Of a stretch of DNA of 7,768 bases, positions 6,511-7,768 are shown piece after piece (position 1 is the stretch's first letter; each line of letters starts with the position of its first letter). Source of the stretch: Desulfobacteraceae bacterium (GTDB lineage: Bacteria > Desulfobacterota > Desulfobacteria > Desulfobacterales > Desulfobacteraceae); contig JAAEMC010000530.1 of NCBI GenBank assembly GCA_024225895.1, positions 1-7,768 on the forward strand, in the 5' to 3' direction. The notes beneath the pieces were generated by a model. The model saw nothing but the letters and a program-made list of their open reading frames with translations, did no database searches and was not told the origin of the DNA. The translations under genes were made by a program, and so were the position numbers.

Positions 6511-6876
6511 TTATATTTTAAAGCTGTATTCGCTGATCAAATAATTCATACGTTCCAGAGCCATTTTATCAAGGGATTCAAATTGAAAGCCCGCTACCAT
6601 GTAGTCTGGATTGACATCTTGTTCACACCAAAGGCTTTTAGCTTCAAAATCAAGGCTGCAATCCATGCTAAACTCCTCTCTAAGATCGATGGTAAGGGCA
6701 AAGACCTTATTCAACTCAATGGCATCCGAAGTCAAAACCATGACTCCCTCAGAAGATATATCAGCTAGGTATCCCAAAAGACTGCCTGTCCTTTGGCGGT
6801 TTACTTTTAAATAAAAATAAAGCTGTTTGCGCTCTGCCTTGCGCTTTTCTTTTCTTGGAAACACGAAGTTGCTCAT
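6511..6876 (-). CDS. Single-domain PilZ protein, probable c-di-GMP receptor
   Basis: The frame opens at 6939, but AGGA at 6887-6884 precedes a tandem ATG pair. The second, at 6874-6876, has a 7-base spacing and is chosen here (121 residues); 6879 is the alternative. Both c-di-GMP-binding signatures of the PilZ family are present: R-x3-R (RKAER, residues 12-16 from the chosen start) and D-x-S-x2-G (DISSEG, residues 39-44), followed by the beta-barrel strands. There is no signal peptide, membrane helix or other domain, so it is likely a cytoplasmic adaptor that changes partner binding when it senses c-di-GMP. The partner is unknown. The gene converges on the radical SAM gene with 40 bases between the stops. 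The HD-GYP enzyme at the other end of the window would degrade the same messenger. Confidence 0.85.
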   Translation of the reverse strand: MSNFVFPRKEKRKAERKQLYFYLKVNRQRTGSLLGYLADISSEGVMVLTSDAIELNKVFALTIDLREEFSMDCSLDFEAKSLWCEQDVNPDYMVAGFQFESLDKMALERMNYLISEYSFKI

Positions 6877-7023
6877 CATCTTTTCCTGATAAAAGTAATG
6901 ATATCTTCCAATAGGATACACGAGGTTCCTGGAAAACAAAAGCCCAACAAAAAAGATTTCATAAAAAACTTTATCACTAAACCCATCCCGGAATATAAAT
7001 TTGATCCCAAATTTTGATTGTTA

Positions 7024-7054
7024 TTGACAAAATCTGGCGAATGGTTTAACCATT
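7024..7054 (+). promoter_or_regulatory. TTGACA box with overlapping 15-base palindrome (FadR/GntR-type operator pattern)
   Basis: A perfect TTGACA at 7024-7029 is followed by AATGGTT-T-AACCATT at 7040-7054, a perfect palindrome around one central base. Its core, TGGTTTAACCA, fits the TNGTNNNACNA pattern known for the FadR subfamily of GntR regulators. It covers the place where the -10 box should be: 17 bases from the -35, the hexamer is TAACCA, a weak match. A bound repressor would therefore block the polymerase. It lies 54 bases before the ATG of the Fe-S/FAD oxidoreductase gene. The cognate regulator is not in the window. Confidence 0.5.
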
Positions 7055-7108
7055 AAAGAAGATAGATATTCCATTGGACCTTCATTTTTAAGGACAACAA
7101 AAAAAGAC

Positions 7109-7768
7109 ATGACAGCAAATAGAATTACAAAACATCCTGTATTACAGGTTTCCCAAAAGGAAGATGTCGCATTTTACTGGAACAAATCAAAGATGACGGC
7201 AAAAAAAAATGAGGTCATTTCATCGGCCCTGTTTGCAAATAATATTAAAATATTCGGCCACCATCAAAAGGATGGCTCTGCCCAGGGCATATTCTGCGCC
7301 AACGGGCAGTGTGCCAAATGCACCGTCATTGCCAACGGAGTACCGATAAAGGCCTGCATGACAAAAGTTAAAGAAAACATGATCGTTGAAAGTGTTGAGG
7401 GCCTTCCAAAACTCCCGGATGTGGACCAAAAACCCAAAATCAGCGACATTGAGCACATCAAAACCGATGTACTGATCATTGGTGGCGGCCCTGCCGGGCT
7501 TTCTGCCGCCATCCAGCTTGAAAAAAATGATATCAACGCCGTCCTTGTGGATGATAAAGACGAACTGGGAGGTAAGCTGGTATTGCAGACCCATAAGTTT
7601 TTCGGGTCGGTGGAGGATTCCTATGCAGGGATGCGCGGAATGGATATCGGCCGGATGCTGGCCGAAAAAGTGGAGAAAAGTCAACACATTGCTGTTTGGA
7701 AAAACAGTACCGCCCTTTATGTATTTGATGATCAAAAAGTCGGAATTTTAAAAGACGGGATCTATAAA
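7109..7768 (+). CDS. [2Fe-2S] and FAD-dependent oxidoreductase, N-terminal 220 residues (3' end outside window)
   Basis: The frame runs from ATG 7109-7111 to the right edge without a stop. Residues about 20-95 form a ferredoxin-like Fer2_4 domain. SALFANNIKIFGHH is followed by four cysteines, C63, C68, C71 and C83, in the C-x4-C-x2-C-x11-C spacing of a plant-type [2Fe-2S] cluster. Residues 120 onward form an FAD-binding Rossmann fold (VLIIGGGPAGLSAA, with GGGPAG at 125-130, then LVDDKDELGGKL near 146-157). KFFGSVEDSYAGMRG follows. This order, ferredoxin domain then FAD/pyridine-nucleotide domain, is that of the sarcosine oxidase alpha subunit, opine/octopine oxidase and HcnA-HcnB group, which oxidise amine or amino-acid carbons and pass electrons onward. 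The substrate cannot be read from this part. The ribosome binding site, AAGGA at 7090-7094, is 14 bases from the ATG. The start is supported by the family-like N-terminal sequence ITKHPVLQV. Confidence 0.88.
   Translation, partial: MTANRITKHPVLQVSQKEDVAFYWNKSKMTAKKNEVISSALFANNIKIFGHHQKDGSAQGIFCANGQCAKCTVIANGVPIKACMTKVKENMIVESVEGLPKLPDVDQKPKISDIEHIKTDVLIIGGGPAGLSAAIQLEKNDINAVLVDDKDELGGKLVLQTHKFFGSVEDSYAGMRGMDIGRMLAEKVEKSQHIAVWKNSTALYVFDDQKVGILKDGIYK

Noticed and set aside
7220..7735. A 171-codon open frame on the minus strand
   Set aside because: It lies wholly opposite the Fe-S/FAD oxidoreductase, whose plus-strand frame has clear motifs throughout. Its own translation shows no recognisable domain.

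Overview
The window reads like accessory chromosome of an anaerobic, signalling-rich Gram-negative bacterium. The best guess is a Desulfobacterales-type sulfate reducer (Desulfobacterota). This rests on the style of the sensor kinase, a YgiQ-type radical SAM protein, an Fe-S/FAD oxidoreductase of a kind familiar from that group, and A/T-rich coding sequence with long A runs. The assignment is from memory of protein families, not from a search.

Layout, left to right. (1) The 3' end of an IS3-type transposase (1-146, +) enters from the left edge at higher G+C than what follows. (2) A compact HD-GYP c-di-GMP phosphodiesterase starts about 20 bases after the transposase stop (166-879, +). It has no convincing ribosome binding site and an open frame reaching back into the transposase. 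(3) A two-gene minus-strand block follows. A periplasmic solute-binding protein with an extra C-terminal half-unit (4542-3403) lies upstream of a membrane histidine kinase (3188-936). The kinase has a periplasmic sensor, HAMP, two PAS domains and a catalytic core. The 206-base gap between them carries a good sigma70-like promoter for the kinase and two inverted repeats. (4) A divergent 209-base intergenic region with a degenerate direct repeat separates the binding protein from a plus-strand YgiQ/UPF0313 radical SAM protein (4752-6470). (5) A short PilZ-domain protein (6876-6511, -) converges on it. (6) A second divergent region (6877-7108) carries a perfect TTGACA box next to a 15-base palindrome matching the FadR/GntR operator pattern. 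(7) After it begins a plus-strand [2Fe-2S]/FAD oxidoreductase (7109 to the right edge, incomplete).

How the genes may work together: the HD-GYP enzyme would degrade c-di-GMP and the PilZ protein would bind it, so two parts of one second-messenger circuit lie within 7 kb. The binding protein and the kinase form a plausible ligand-capture and sensing pair; no permease and no response regulator are visible. The radical SAM protein and the Fe-S flavoprotein have no evident functional link to these. I see no CRISPR array, tRNA, rRNA or phage module, and no gene-free stretch above 300 bases. No clearly new multi-gene system is visible. The most testable oddities are the transposase/HD-GYP junction, the one-and-a-half-unit binding protein, and the operator-like palindrome before the flavoprotein gene.
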